Below are positions 1 to 9,200 of a DNA stretch of 43,236 nucleotides, one piece after another. Location of the stretch: the NCBI GenBank assembly GCA_016220095.1, contig JACRIJ010000092.1:1-43236 (forward strand), read 5' to 3'. The notes under the pieces were generated by a model that was not told the DNA's origin, did no database searches, and saw nothing but the letters and a program-made list of their open reading frames with translations. Numbering within the stretch: position 1 is the first letter of the stretch; each line of letters begins with the position of its first letter. This DNA comes from Planctomycetota bacterium (GTDB taxonomy: Bacteria > Planctomycetota > MHYJ01 > JACQXL01 > JACRIJ01). The position numbers were made by a program, and so were the translations under genes.

Positions 1-1
1 A

Positions 2-1330
2 GGGAATGATACACTTGCAGAAGTGAATCCGGCAACGCAGGCGATTACAGCGACGTATAATACCCCATTTTTAGACGAAAATATATCCATGTCCAGAGGC
101 GGGCAGTCTTATTATTATATGCAAGACGGTTTAGGGAGCGTTCGTCAACTCCTGAACCCCTTAACTCAACAACCCTTAAACTCGTATGATTATAATGCCT
201 GGGGCGAAAGCGTATCAGAACAGGAACTCGTACCGAATACGTTCAAGTATACAGGGAGAGAATGGGATAACGAAACTTCAAATTATTACTTCAGGTCAAG
301 ATATTATAGTCCGGCAATAGGGAAATTTAACCAGAAAGACGGAATCGGATTTGATGGCGGATTCAATTTGTATATATATGTAGAAAACAATCCAAATATC
401 TCAACAGATCCCTTTGGACTTTTGAAATACACTGTAAAAGAAGGCGATTCTTTAGAGAAAATCTACGTAAGTTTGAAATATGATGAAAAAACTTTCGGAT
501 TAGATGAATTTATAAAAACAGTTATAGTTAATAATCAAACAAAATATCCAGAAATCGCAGGAGACACAAAACACTTGCCAGGATATTTAATAAAACAAGG
601 ATGGGAATTAGAATTGCCGGAAAATACGAAAATTGAAAATTCGGCAAATGAAGAAGCGAATCTTCATACGTCTTTAGGCTTTGAGATTACTCTTGGTACC
701 AAATGTTTTGGGCCTGTTGAATTTGGTTCAAATGTTGTAAATTCGCCATTCTCACAACAACCAGCAAATGAATTAATGCCTGAAGATTTTGCCGACGAGT
801 CTGATGCTTATATTCCTGTTTCGACTAATTCAGATGATATACTTGATGAAGTATTTAACAGGTTAGTTCAATTAGAATTGCCCAGTGCTTGGGTATTAGG
901 ACTAAAAGGTAAGATTATTGATATTCGCTTAAAAAATCTAACGGTGACTAATACAAATGCTGAATGGAATGATTATAGAAATCAGTTAAGATTACGTGGT
1001 GATTTTTTTAAAAAACAATACGACAATATAATACTTAAAAGAATCGATGAGTTGCCACCAGGTAATTTTGCAGAATTAGTTCATGAATTGTGGCATGCGT
1101 ATTATAAACATATTGAAGGCAAATCAATTAGTACTCTTGATCAAGAACGCATGGGGTGGTATATACAGCCTATTGTTGAGGGAAATGCTAATGCATTTGA
1201 AAAGTATAATAAAAAACAAGAAGCGTCATTGCCGTATGCTGTCTCTGATTGGAATGCGGGCATAATTGGTTCAAAAACTGCTCGGCCAGGCGAGGCGTAT
1301 GGTGCACCTGAAGGCAAATTACAGCACTAA
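2..1330 (+). CDS. RHS polymorphic toxin, C-terminal part (RHS core, LysM-like region, HExxH metallopeptidase domain), 5' partial
   Basis: The reading frame is open to the window edge, so the N-terminus is missing; the first in-frame start-like codon is GTG at 23 and residues are numbered from it. Residues about 75-132 are the conserved RHS-associated core (YTGREWD, YYFRSRYYSP, NLYIYVENNP), ending in DPFGL, the usual self-cleavage boundary before the toxic tip. The variable tip starts with a LysM-like stretch (YTVKEGDSLEKI, about 135-200), which in other proteins binds peptidoglycan. Near the C-terminus lies HELWH (H354, E355, H358), followed 28 residues on by EGNANAFE (E386). That is the gluzincin layout, two His plus a downstream Glu binding zinc. 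In this family the RHS shell encloses the tip and delivers it to a competitor cell. I infer a zinc protease or peptidoglycan-directed toxin. The DNA is AT-rich relative to the core genes. RHS assignment is confident; the toxin activity is inferred. Confidence 0.85.
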   Translation, partial: GNDTLAEVNPATQAITATYNTPFLDENISMSRGGQSYYYMQDGLGSVRQLLNPLTQQPLNSYDYNAWGESVSEQELVPNTFKYTGREWDNETSNYYFRSRYYSPAIGKFNQKDGIGFDGGFNLYIYVENNPNISTDPFGLLKYTVKEGDSLEKIYVSLKYDEKTFGLDEFIKTVIVNNQTKYPEIAGDTKHLPGYLIKQGWELELPENTKIENSANEEANLHTSLGFEITLGTKCFGPVEFGSNVVNSPFSQQPANELMPEDFADESDAYIPVSTNSDDILDEVFNRLVQLELPSAWVLGLKGKIIDIRLKNLTVTNTNAEWNDYRNQLRLRGDFFKKQYDNIILKRIDELPPGNFAELVHELWHAYYKHIEGKSISTLDQERMGWYIQPIVEGNANAFEKYNKKQEASLPYAVSDWNAGIIGSKTARPGEAYGAPEGKLQH

Positions 1331-1365
1331 ATAGAAAATGAATTATCTGAAAGGATTGCAATTGC

Positions 1366-2778
1366 ATGAATTTTAAAATTAAATTAATTTTTATTTGCTT
1401 TTTAGTAACTATTTCACCTGTATGTGCTGACGAAAATAATGGCATAGCGGCAACAAAAATATTAGTCGCAAACCTAAATGAATTGAACATAGAAAACGAT
1501 ATTACGGTTATGCCTAACATGCGAATTAGTCCTGATGGCAGCCAGATAGCGTACATAGGAATATTCGGGCAAAGGCAGTTTGTGGTGCTGAATGCAACTA
1601 AAGGAAAATTTTTTGACGAGGTAGGTTATAATCTTTTTTTTAGTCCTGATAGCAAACATATAGCATATCAGGTAATTATGGACACTAAACAGTTTGTTGT
1701 AGTAGATGACAAATATGGCAAGTCTTATGACAATGTTGATATTTCAGACGCTATTTTTAGCCCGGACAGCCAAACGGTTGCTTATATTGCAGAAATAAAT
1801 AGCAAAAAAGTAACTGTTATGAATGGGCATGAAGGAAAGAAATACGAAAAAATTTATGATATCGTTTTTAGCCCTGACAGTAAACATGTTGCTTATAACG
1901 CCTTAAGCAATAATAAATGGTGTATGGTTGTTGATGGAAAAGAAAGCACGTTTTATGATAGGGCAGGCAGTATGATTTTCAGTCCGGATAGTAAGCATTA
2001 TGCATATATTGCAGAATTGGGTGGTAAATATTGTGTAGTTATGGATGGAGAAGAGGGTTTTTTTTATAAAGATATTGACAGATACTCACTCCTTTTCAGC
2101 TCGGATTCTAAGCATTTTGCATACGTGGCAATGGCGCAAGATAAAAAAAGTTTTGTCGTAGTTGATAGTAAGGAAATGAAACGCTATGATATGGCTACTG
2201 GACTAGTATTTTATCCTGATAGTCAACATGTAACTTATGCCGCTGAATTAAACAATCGGTGGTTTATTGTTATAGATGAGAACGAAAGTGCGTCATATAA
2301 CGGTATACTGGATTATAGCCTTGTTTTTAGCGCAGATGGTCAACATGTAGCTTACGCGGCGAACAGAAATAATGTGGAATTTGTTGTGGTTGACGGCGAG
2401 GAGCATAAGCAATATGAACATATTAAAATAGGGTCTCTTATGTTTAGTTCAGATGGCCAGCATATTGCATATATAGCTACTAAAAAAAATAAACAATTCT
2501 TGGTTTTGGATGGCAAAGAATATAAATTATACGATGAAATGTCAGGTTTATATTTTAGTCCTGACAGTAAACATATTGTGTATGCGGCAAAACTTGGTGG
2601 AAATGAAATACTGGTTATAAATGACAAAGAATTTATTCAAGAGGGGATTATGATTTCAGATATATCAGGAATGCGATATCTGATTGAAAAAAAGTTTTTT
2701 TTTAGTTCCGATAGCATTTTTTCATATTACATTTTAGAAGACAATAAACTTTATCGAATAGAAGTCTCCATAAAGTAA
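1366..2778 (+). CDS. Secreted WD40-like/TolB-like beta-propeller protein
   Basis: This 470-aa protein starts with a signal peptide (hydrophobic residues about 5-18, then PVCADE). The rest is about eleven repeats of roughly 40 residues, each with a core like FSPDSKHVAY followed by a strand such as FVVVDGKEYKxYD. This is the PD40/TolB-type beta-propeller repeat. The repeats are very regular, suggesting one large or two smaller propellers. AAAGGA lies before the ATG, and the gene starts 35 bp after the RHS toxin stop, so they are probably co-transcribed. Propellers of this kind mostly bind proteins or ligands in the periplasm. Its place directly after a toxin tip makes an immunity or chaperone role possible, but nothing in the sequence proves it. 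The DNA is AT-rich like its neighbour. No catalytic residues were recognised. Confidence 0.8.
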   Translation: MNFKIKLIFICFLVTISPVCADENNGIAATKILVANLNELNIENDITVMPNMRISPDGSQIAYIGIFGQRQFVVLNATKGKFFDEVGYNLFFSPDSKHIAYQVIMDTKQFVVVDDKYGKSYDNVDISDAIFSPDSQTVAYIAEINSKKVTVMNGHEGKKYEKIYDIVFSPDSKHVAYNALSNNKWCMVVDGKESTFYDRAGSMIFSPDSKHYAYIAELGGKYCVVMDGEEGFFYKDIDRYSLLFSSDSKHFAYVAMAQDKKSFVVVDSKEMKRYDMATGLVFYPDSQHVTYAAELNNRWFIVIDENESASYNGILDYSLVFSADGQHVAYAANRNNVEFVVVDGEEHKQYEHIKIGSLMFSSDGQHIAYIATKKNKQFLVLDGKEYKLYDEMSGLYFSPDSKHIVYAAKLGGNEILVINDKEFIQEGIMISDISGMRYLIEKKFFFSSDSIFSYYILEDNKLYRIEVSIK

Positions 2779-2870
2779 ATTTTACAATAGCAACAGAAAT
2801 AGAACATGGAATCAAAACGGCGAGTATAATCAGTTATTTAGTTAATGCGCATTTGTGTTTTTGTCCAGAG

Positions 2871-2899
2871 GCGTGGAGTGATTTCAGCTCCACGCTTTA
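2871..2899 (+). terminator. Hairpin followed by short T run, possible terminator
   Basis: A perfect 8-bp stem (GCGTGGAG at 2871-2878, CTCCACGC at 2888-2895) encloses a 9-nt loop and is followed by TTT. It lies 93 bp after the beta-propeller gene and could end the RHS/propeller transcript. The T run is short, so the call is tentative. Confidence 0.4.
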
Positions 2900-2932
2900 G
2901 CCTGTGGCATAAAATTACAAATCAAAAACACC

Positions 2933-2961
2933 TTGACAACCCTGTCGTAACTTTGTATTAT
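2933..2961 (+). promoter_or_regulatory. Sigma-70 promoter TTGACA-17-TATTAT
   Basis: TTGACA at 2933-2938 and TATTAT at 2956-2961 are separated by exactly 17 bp. The predicted transcript would start near 2968 and read through the MITE fragment into the livG-type gene 285 bp downstream, giving a long untranslated leader. Confidence 0.6.
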
Positions 2962-2977
2962 CCAGTTATGGCAGTTA

Positions 2978-3015
2978 TTGCCGCGGGGGAACTTGAAACC
3001 AACCTTCACTGAGGC
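2978..3015 (+). repeat. End fragment of the MITE-like repeat family
   Basis: The 38 bp beginning TTGCCGCGGGGGAACTTGAA and ending CCTTCACTGAGGC closely match the right end of the complete element at 20722-20849 and the inverted end at 18893-18930. No matching left end was seen here, so this is a partial or decayed copy. It lies 16 bp downstream of a predicted promoter. Confidence 0.65.
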
Positions 3016-3252
3016 CTTACTTCATCCGCTCAATTCTTCTTGACTTTCATATTAGTATATGCAAAAATACTTCATATTCGCGTTTATTAAGGTGCATAAG
3101 TTTTACACTGAGTGCGACAAAGTATGGTTTCGGCGACGTTTGGCTTTTCCCGAAAAATTATCGTTTCTCTCTGTGAGCTCTGTGTTCTTTTATCCTGAGG
3201 GGACCGAAGAGCTGTGGCTGATGTCTTTGGTTGCGGCTATACTGCTTAATAT

Positions 3253-4029
3253 ATGATTCTTTTTGAAACGCAAAACCTGTCAAAACACTTTGGCGGCCTG
3301 AAGGCCGTGGAGGATTTTTCTTTCTGCCTTGAGCGCGGGATGATTTACAGCATCATCGGCCCCAATGGCGCCGGTAAGACTACGCTCTTTAATTGCTTTA
3401 CCGGCCTTTATCCGTCAACAAGCGGTAAAATCAAATTTAAGGACGACGATATTACCGGATTGAAACCGCACCGTATAACGAGATTGGGCATTGGAAGGAC
3501 TTTTCAGAATATCAGGCTTTTCGCCGAGATGACGGCGCTTGAGAACGTCATGGTCGGGATGTTTTCAAGGACTCACAGCGGCGTAATAGGTTCCATAATA
3601 AGAATGCCCGGCACGGTGAGCGAGGAGCGCGCAAGCGCGAAAACCGCTCTACAGCTCCTGGAATTCGTAGGGCTCGCGGATAAAAAAGACGCTTGGGCGC
3701 GGAATATTGCGTACGGTTCCCAGAGGCGGTTGGAAATAGCCCGCGCATTGGCCACACAACCGGAACTTCTCCTTCTGGACGAGCCCGTCGCAGGCATGAA
3801 TCCGTCCGAAACCAGGGATTTGATGGACCTTATTCTGAAAATACGCGAAAAAGGCATAACAATACTGCTGATAGAACACGATATGAAATTCGTTATGGGA
3901 ATCTCGGATTGCATAAGCGTCCTTGACCACGGCGTAAAAATCGCCGAAGGATGCTGTAACGAAATCAAGAGTAATCCTAAAGTGATAGAAGCGTACCTCG
4001 GCAAGGACGGAACGGAGTCTGGAGGCTAA
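3253..4029 (+). CDS. livG: Branched-chain amino acid-type ABC transporter ATP-binding protein (LivG-like)
   Basis: This 258-aa protein is the usual LivG length. It has Walker A GPNGAGKTT (about residue 38), the LivG-type signature YGSQRRLEIARAL (about 156), Walker B LLLLDEP, and the switch His in LLIEHDMKF. LivG normally pairs with LivF to power uptake of leucine, isoleucine and valine or related substrates (urea, amides) through the LivHM permeases. Here it is followed by livF but no permease or binding-protein gene is present on either side, so substrate and partners are unknown. The ATG at 3253 has no clear ribosome-binding site. A promoter lies at 2933-2961. Identification of the subfamily is confident; the substrate is not. 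Confidence 0.9.
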   Translation: MILFETQNLSKHFGGLKAVEDFSFCLERGMIYSIIGPNGAGKTTLFNCFTGLYPSTSGKIKFKDDDITGLKPHRITRLGIGRTFQNIRLFAEMTALENVMVGMFSRTHSGVIGSIIRMPGTVSEERASAKTALQLLEFVGLADKKDAWARNIAYGSQRRLEIARALATQPELLLLDEPVAGMNPSETRDLMDLILKIREKGITILLIEHDMKFVMGISDCISVLDHGVKIAEGCCNEIKSNPKVIEAYLGKDGTESGG

Positions 4030-4135
4030 GAGTCTGGAGTCCGGAGTTGACGTCAGGTCCGCCCCCTTCCTGCTTCATACTGCCTCCTTCGTTATGAGGA
4101 GGAAAGATGAAAAACGAAGAAGGAAGGACCGTTGG

Positions 4136-4221
4136 GATTTAATGACTGGATGATTTGCGATTTGATGATTAACGTACGAGCGCGAAATCGTAAAATCATC
4201 AAGTCATCCAGTCACTAAATC
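4136..4221. repeat. AT-rich inverted repeat between livG and livF
   Basis: The left arm (about 4136-4170, containing ACTGGATGATTTG) and right arm (about 4185-4221, containing AAATCATCAAGTCATCCAGT) are imperfect inverted copies that could form a long hairpin in the mRNA. It ends 15 bp before the livF start and fills the place where a ribosome-binding site would be expected. Just upstream (about 4097-4130) is a purine-rich word repeat also seen near 31987. Confidence 0.6.
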
Positions 4222-4236
4222 ATTAAATTTACAGAT

Positions 4237-4941
4237 ATGCTTATACTAAATGATGTTCATACAAGTTACGGCCCCATAGAGGTGCTGAAAGGCATTTCAC
4301 TTGAGGTGAAAGAGGGCGAGATAGTCACCATAATCGGCGCGAACGGCGCCGGCAAGACTACCACCCTTATGTCCATCTGCGGGGTCAACAAGGTCAAAAA
4401 AGGCGGGATACATTTTCTTGGCAGTGATATCTCTAATGTTCCCGCGCATGATATCGTCAACCGCGGCATCTCGCAGGTGCCTGAAGGCAGGCGCATTTTC
4501 CCCCGCATGACCGTAAAAGAAAACCTTGAAATGGGCGCGTTCATGCGCAGGGACACGAAGAATTTTGACGATGATTTTGAAAAGGCATACGCTCTTTTTC
4601 CCATATTGCGGGAACGCCAAAATCAGATGGGTGGCACGCTTTCCGGCGGTGAACAGCAGATGCTGGCCATAGCGCGCGCATTGATGGGAAGGCCGAAACT
4701 CCTCCTGCTGGACGAGCCGTCGCTGGGCCTTGCGCCGCTTTTTGTGGCAAAGATTTTTGAAGTCATCAAAGAGTTGAACAAAGCCGGTACGACGATACTG
4801 CTTGTGGAACAGAACGCCCGCATGGCGCTTCAGACAGCGCATCGCGGATATGTTATGGAACTCGGGAAAATAATACTTGAAAATTCGGCAAAAGAATTGT
4901 TAAATGACCCTAAAGTGGCATCCGCGTATCTCGGGGGGTAA
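4237..4941 (+). CDS. livF: Branched-chain amino acid-type ABC transporter ATP-binding protein (LivF-like)
   Basis: This 234-aa protein matches LivF in length and motifs: Walker A GANGAGKTT (about residue 36), signature LSGGEQQMLAIARAL (about 135), Walker B LLLLDEPSLGLAP, and LLVEQNARMAL with the LivF-type Gln after the Walker B region. With the preceding LivG-type ATPase it would form the energising heterodimer of a HAAT-family importer. The permeases LivH/LivM and the binding protein LivK are not in this window, so the pair is an orphan here. The ATG at 4237 is preceded by ACAGAT and a hairpin rather than a Shine-Dalgarno sequence. The two genes are 207 bp apart, which is long for one operon. 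Confidence 0.9.
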   Translation: MLILNDVHTSYGPIEVLKGISLEVKEGEIVTIIGANGAGKTTTLMSICGVNKVKKGGIHFLGSDISNVPAHDIVNRGISQVPEGRRIFPRMTVKENLEMGAFMRRDTKNFDDDFEKAYALFPILRERQNQMGGTLSGGEQQMLAIARALMGRPKLLLLDEPSLGLAPLFVAKIFEVIKELNKAGTTILLVEQNARMALQTAHRGYVMELGKIILENSAKELLNDPKVASAYLGG

Positions 4942-4992
4942 GACGGATTTAATATTTGAGATTTAAGATTGCAGATTTCAGGAGGAGGTCAA

Positions 4993-5520
4993 ATGCAAAA
5001 CATCCATCCATTATTCGTTCATTTTCCATTAACGCTTCTTTCTATCGGCCTGCTTTTTGATTTTCTGGGCGTGGCATTGAAAAAGGATTCATTCCGCAAT
5101 GCCGGCTGGTGGTGCCAGGCGTTCGGAATGCTGGCTATTATGGCGGCCGCGGGCACCGGGCTGATGGCGGAAGAATCGCTTGAACATTCCGGCCACAACG
5201 CGTTGGCTCATGAGACAATGGAACAGCACGAAATGTTTATGCTGATATCCGCGGGCGTATTTGCGGTGCTTTTCGTATGGCGCGCTGTCAGCAAGACGCG
5301 CCTGCCGGAGAAACTTCTGTTAATGGTGTTGTATTTTGTAATTGGCGCGGCCGCGGCGGGCATTATGTTCTACGGCGCGCATCAGGGCGGCAGGCTGGTG
5401 TACGAATTCGGGATAGGCGGAAGCGCGGTCAAACAACCCGCAGGGGACGTTCAGCAAGACCATGACGGCGGACATCAACATGATAAAGAGTCAGAGGCCG
5501 AAGAGCATCACGAACACTAA
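4993..5520 (+). CDS. DUF2231 family membrane protein with His-rich tail
   Basis: The start at 4993 is chosen because GGAGGAGG lies 4-5 bp upstream; an upstream ATG (4969) would put that site inside the gene. The 175-aa product begins NIHPLFVHFPLTLLSIGLL, the typical DUF2231 first membrane segment, and has four predicted membrane helices. A run of His, Met and Glu residues in the second loop (HSGHNALAHETMEQHEMFM) and a His/Asp/Glu tail (HDGGHQHDKESEAEEHHEH) look like soft or transition-metal binding sites. The family has no established function; haem or metal association is often suggested. It follows livF by 51 bp. Confidence 0.8.
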   Translation: MQNIHPLFVHFPLTLLSIGLLFDFLGVALKKDSFRNAGWWCQAFGMLAIMAAAGTGLMAEESLEHSGHNALAHETMEQHEMFMLISAGVFAVLFVWRAVSKTRLPEKLLLMVLYFVIGAAAAGIMFYGAHQGGRLVYEFGIGGSAVKQPAGDVQQDHDGGHQHDKESEAEEHHEH

Positions 5521-5542
5521 ATCACAGATTTGAGCCAATAAT

Positions 5543-5571
5543 TTGACTTTTGCGGTTTTATCAGGTATAAT
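5543..5571 (+). promoter_or_regulatory. Sigma-70 promoter TTGACT-17-TATAAT
   Basis: TTGACT at 5543-5548 and TATAAT at 5566-5571 have a 17-bp spacer. The predicted start is near 5578, so the transcript would begin directly with the terminator hairpin at 5580-5617. Confidence 0.65.
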
Positions 5572-5579
5572 TATTACGA

Positions 5580-5617
5580 CCACAGAGGATTGCCCGCAGG
5601 GCGCTCTGTGGTTTTTT
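5580..5617 (+). terminator. Rho-independent terminator placed at the very start of a leader
   Basis: The stem CCACAGAG (5580-5587) pairs with CTCTGTGG (5604-5611); an inner GCCC-GCA-GGGC helix (5592-5602) stacks within it and TTTTTT (5612-5617) follows. It can end the DUF2231 transcript, but it also lies directly downstream of the promoter at 5543-5571 and before the gene at 5639, so it may act as an attenuator or yield a tiny RNA. Confidence 0.8.
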
Positions 5618-5638
5618 CGTCTTATTAGAGGTCTTAAA

Positions 5639-6256
5639 ATGGAACTTGAACCAAAGGAACAAAACGAAAAAACTCCTTTTACAACCGTCCGTAAAACCGA
5701 CGTTATAATCATGCTTGCCGTATTGCCTTTGCTGACCGCGCTGGTGTTGATATTCGTGGTCCTGCCGGCGCTCGTGAATAAGCCTGCGGTTCAAAAGCAG
5801 GCGCCGTTGGATAATGCCCAACAGGCGGCAGATGACAAGATACACAAGCCGCAGAACCAGATTGCGATGAACATGATACTTCAGAAAAAACCTGAAAAAG
5901 CCGGCGATACCGGCGAAATCCTGCTCATCGTTACGCCGCAGATTGACGCCCCAGGAATGAATATATACTTTGAAATCCCGGGTAAACTCTCGCCGTCAGG
6001 CGAATTGGAATGGACCGGCGACCTTGTCAGCGGCGAAACCAAGACCCTTACAGCCGGTTTTACGCTTCCGGACGACGTCAGTTATGAAATTAACGCCGGC
6101 GCCTGGATAAAAAGCCTGAAATCAGGTAAGACTGCTAATGCGAAAAGACTTAGCGTAGGCACCGGCAAGGCCAAGACCTCTGCTCCTAAAGGCGAAGAAA
6201 ACACCAATGATAAAGGCCAGAAGATAATAGAATTTGAGGTTCCGCAAAAAAAATAA
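5639..6256 (+). CDS. Single-pass membrane-anchored extracytoplasmic protein, unknown function
   Basis: The ATG at 5639 follows AGAGG by 6 bp and is the only start compatible with the promoter at 5543-5571; the longer open frame begins inside the -35 box. The 205-aa product has a short polar N-terminus, one membrane helix (VIIMLAVLPLLTALVLIFVV, about residues 21-41), then a periplasmic region. Residues about 90-175 look like a beta-sandwich (ILLIVTPQIDAPGMNIYFEI, LTAGFTLPDDVSYEINAGAW). I do not recognise a named family. The next gene, for a large exported metallopeptidase, starts 32 bp downstream, so the two probably form one operon. A role in presenting or assembling that surface protein is possible but unproven. 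Confidence 0.65.
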   Translation: MELEPKEQNEKTPFTTVRKTDVIIMLAVLPLLTALVLIFVVLPALVNKPAVQKQAPLDNAQQAADDKIHKPQNQIAMNMILQKKPEKAGDTGEILLIVTPQIDAPGMNIYFEIPGKLSPSGELEWTGDLVSGETKTLTAGFTLPDDVSYEINAGAWIKSLKSGKTANAKRLSVGTGKAKTSAPKGEENTNDKGQKIIEFEVPQKK

Positions 6257-6288
6257 ACCGGCTTCCTCGGCCACTGACTACTGATAAT

Positions 6289-9200
6289 ATGAATTACATG
6301 AAAAAAACAATTTTTGCATATATGCTTGTGCTGGCAACGGGTTTGCCTTGCCTTGCGGGCACCATATCCGGTACCGTCCGTTATCAGAATAAGATTTACA
6401 ACAGCGACGGTTTTACCGGCGCTTCGGTTTATTACCCCGTAAGGTATGCCGATGCGGAAATCGTCAACAAGGGCACTAATGAAGTGCTTGGTTCGGGCGA
6501 AGTCAACGTGGACGGCTTTTATTCCATTGACATTTCTGATGCTGTTTCAGCCGATATCTTTCTCAGGGTTTACGCGTTTCAAAGCAATTCCCAATTCAAT
6601 CTGTCCGTCAGGAATAACGACAGTTCCAAGGCTATTTACACCGCCAAGACATACGGTACCGCCTACGCGGGCCAGGCATTGGCCATAGACCTGGACATAT
6701 CGTTAACGAGCGGAGTGGCTGACGCGTTTAATATCTTTGACTGTACGCTTCTTGCCCAGGAATGGATGCAGGCGGTGAACAGCGATTTTACGATATCGGC
6801 ACTGCCGGAATTCATCATGTACTGGGAAAACGGCACTTACGACGGCACTTATTACGACCGGGGAAAGCACGCCATATTCCTGCGCGGCGAATCGTCGGAT
6901 TCGGATTCGTTTGATGACGACATTATATTGCACGAACTCGGGCATTTTATCATAGACGTTTATTCCCTTGACCAGTCACCCGGGGGCGGGCACAGCCTGA
7001 CGGGGCATTACGATGTGCGCCTTGTGTGGTCTGAAGGCGTCGCGCATTGGGTTTCAAGCGCCATACGCAGATGGGTGGATACCGGCACTGCTTACGCCGG
7101 CAGGTACCCGCTTTTTTATACGCAGGTTGACAATTTTGGAATACAGAACAGTTCTTTTGACCTTGAACTGCCGTCATATTCCGTTCAGGCCTCGGGCGCG
7201 GACAACGAACTCTCCATAGCATCCATGTTATGGGACATTTCGGACACATCAACAGACCCTGACGGTTCGCAGGGAGTTGACGACGATTCCATGGATTTGA
7301 GCCTGGACGGCCGCGACATAGTCGTGTGGAACGTTATTGACAATTATATAATGGAACAGAAAGCGATAAGTTTTGAAACCTTCTGGGATGGATGGCAGGA
7401 ATATTATCCGGCATATAAAACGCAGGTGCAGGAAATATTAACCGGCAGAAGCGTGAATTACTTTGCCGATACGATTGAGACGAATGATACGTATCTTACG
7501 GCCGTAATCATAGGCGAAATTCCGTACACGTCGCCGCAGCTTACTTTTTACGGTTCAGTTACGCCTAAAGGCGATAAGGATTGGTTTGCATTGTCCGCGG
7601 TAAAAGGCAATGTTTATGAAATAGAAACTACCGGCCTTAAGGATGGCGCTGACACTACCCTGGAATTATATAACATTTCCGGCACTACGCTTATAACCCT
7701 GAATGACGACCGCGCGCCGGGCGACGTTTCATCCGTGATAGAATGGACCGCGCCTACGACGGAAACGTATTATATTTCAGCGCATGCCTATGACGGCACT
7801 GACGCAATTTCGTATTACGGCGCATATACGCTCAGCGTTTCCATAACATCGCAGGCAACCCCGAATGCCGCCCCGCAGGTGGCGCTCAGCGCCGCGCCGC
7901 TCTCGGGTCCCGCGCCTTTTACTACGACGCTTACCGCAAACGCCGCGGACACTGACGGCACTATCACTATGTACCAGTGGGATTTTGACGGGAACGGAGT
8001 AACGGATTATTCGTCAAGCAATGCAAATACGATATTATATGTATATTATGAGATCGGTACATTCAATCCGTCAGTTACGGTGACCGATGACGGCGGGCTT
8101 TCCGCGAGCAGTACGGCGGCAGTGGAGGCAACTGCGGTTGTTGACGCGCCTGGCGGCAATACCCAGACCGATTATACCCAGTCCTCGGCGCCGTTGACTG
8201 TGAATTTTACAATGACCGGAAATACCTCAACCGTGCCGATATTTTCGTATGAATGGGATTTTGAATCCGACGGCACTTATGATTATTTTTCGCTGACGTC
8301 GCCGGATATAGCGCATACGTATGCGATCCCGGGCACTTATACCGCCAATTTGCGCGTGCAGAATATCAACGGACAGGCTGTAAAAATTCCGGCTGATCCG
8401 ATTACAGTGGATGGCACGCTGTCTTCAGTGTCCGTAAATACCGCGCCTGACCCTGCGGCAGGAGTAGTGCCATTGACAGTTTCCTTTGCCGCGTCACCGG
8501 AACAAAGCGGTTATGACGGGCCTTTTGAATGGGACTTTAACGGGGACAATAAATTTGACCTGTTGACAAGTTCCAGCACGACACTGCATACTTATTATGA
8601 AATCGGCAATTTTACGGTCAGGGTTCGCGCGTACAGTGCGGCGGGTTCTGCCGGCGAAGGCACGGCGAACGTGTTCGTGCAGGATTCGTACGGCTATATA
8701 TATTTGACCAATCCCGTGCAGGATGCGATTGTGTATGGAAATCGTTTGACCCTTTCGGCTGTTGCAGGGCCTGACGGGCTCCAGAAGAGCGCAAGATTCA
8801 TGTATAAGCAGTACTCCGCGGATCCGTGGGTGCCGCTCGGCGAAGTGATTAATTCAACAGGCACTGATTTTACGGCCGTTTTTGACGTAATGCCTTTTGA
8901 CGGGAAAGAACTGATATTCAGCGTCTTGCTCAACGGAACGACGTATTCCAATGAAGTCACGGTGCAGGTAAGTTCTACAACCGCGTCGGAGATTGAAAAT
9001 TCCGCGTATAGCGATGCCCCTGGAGTCGTGAAGACCGTTGCGGTATCAACCACGGCTGAGACTATTCTGGCCACGTATGAAGGCGTTCAAGTTTACGTGC
9101 CGTACGGGGCATTTATTACTTCCGGGAATTCGCTTCAAATCCAGACCGGCTTGCCTGTAACGGGTTACTATGCCAATGGCGCGGCAGAAGGCCTGTTGTT

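Larger units (their letters stand above)
2779..3252. other. 474-bp intergenic region with hairpin, promoter and repeat fragments
   Basis: This stretch contains a terminator-like hairpin (2871), a strong promoter (2933-2961), a MITE end fragment (2978-3015), a 38-bp repeat shared with 17155-17192 (3094-3131), and a degenerate CTCTGTG-type repeat (about 3170-3190). A 65-codon open frame crossing it is made of these repeats and is not believed to be a gene. Confidence 0.7.

Noticed and set aside
3059..3256. 65-codon open frame upstream of livG
   Set aside because: It is made of the 38-bp repeat and a CTCTGTG word repeat, has no ribosome-binding site, and overlaps the livG start.
5543..5638. Extended N-terminus of the protein at 5639 starting at TTG 5543
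   Set aside because: The TTG is part of the -35 box of a good promoter and the extension would be encoded by the terminator hairpin.
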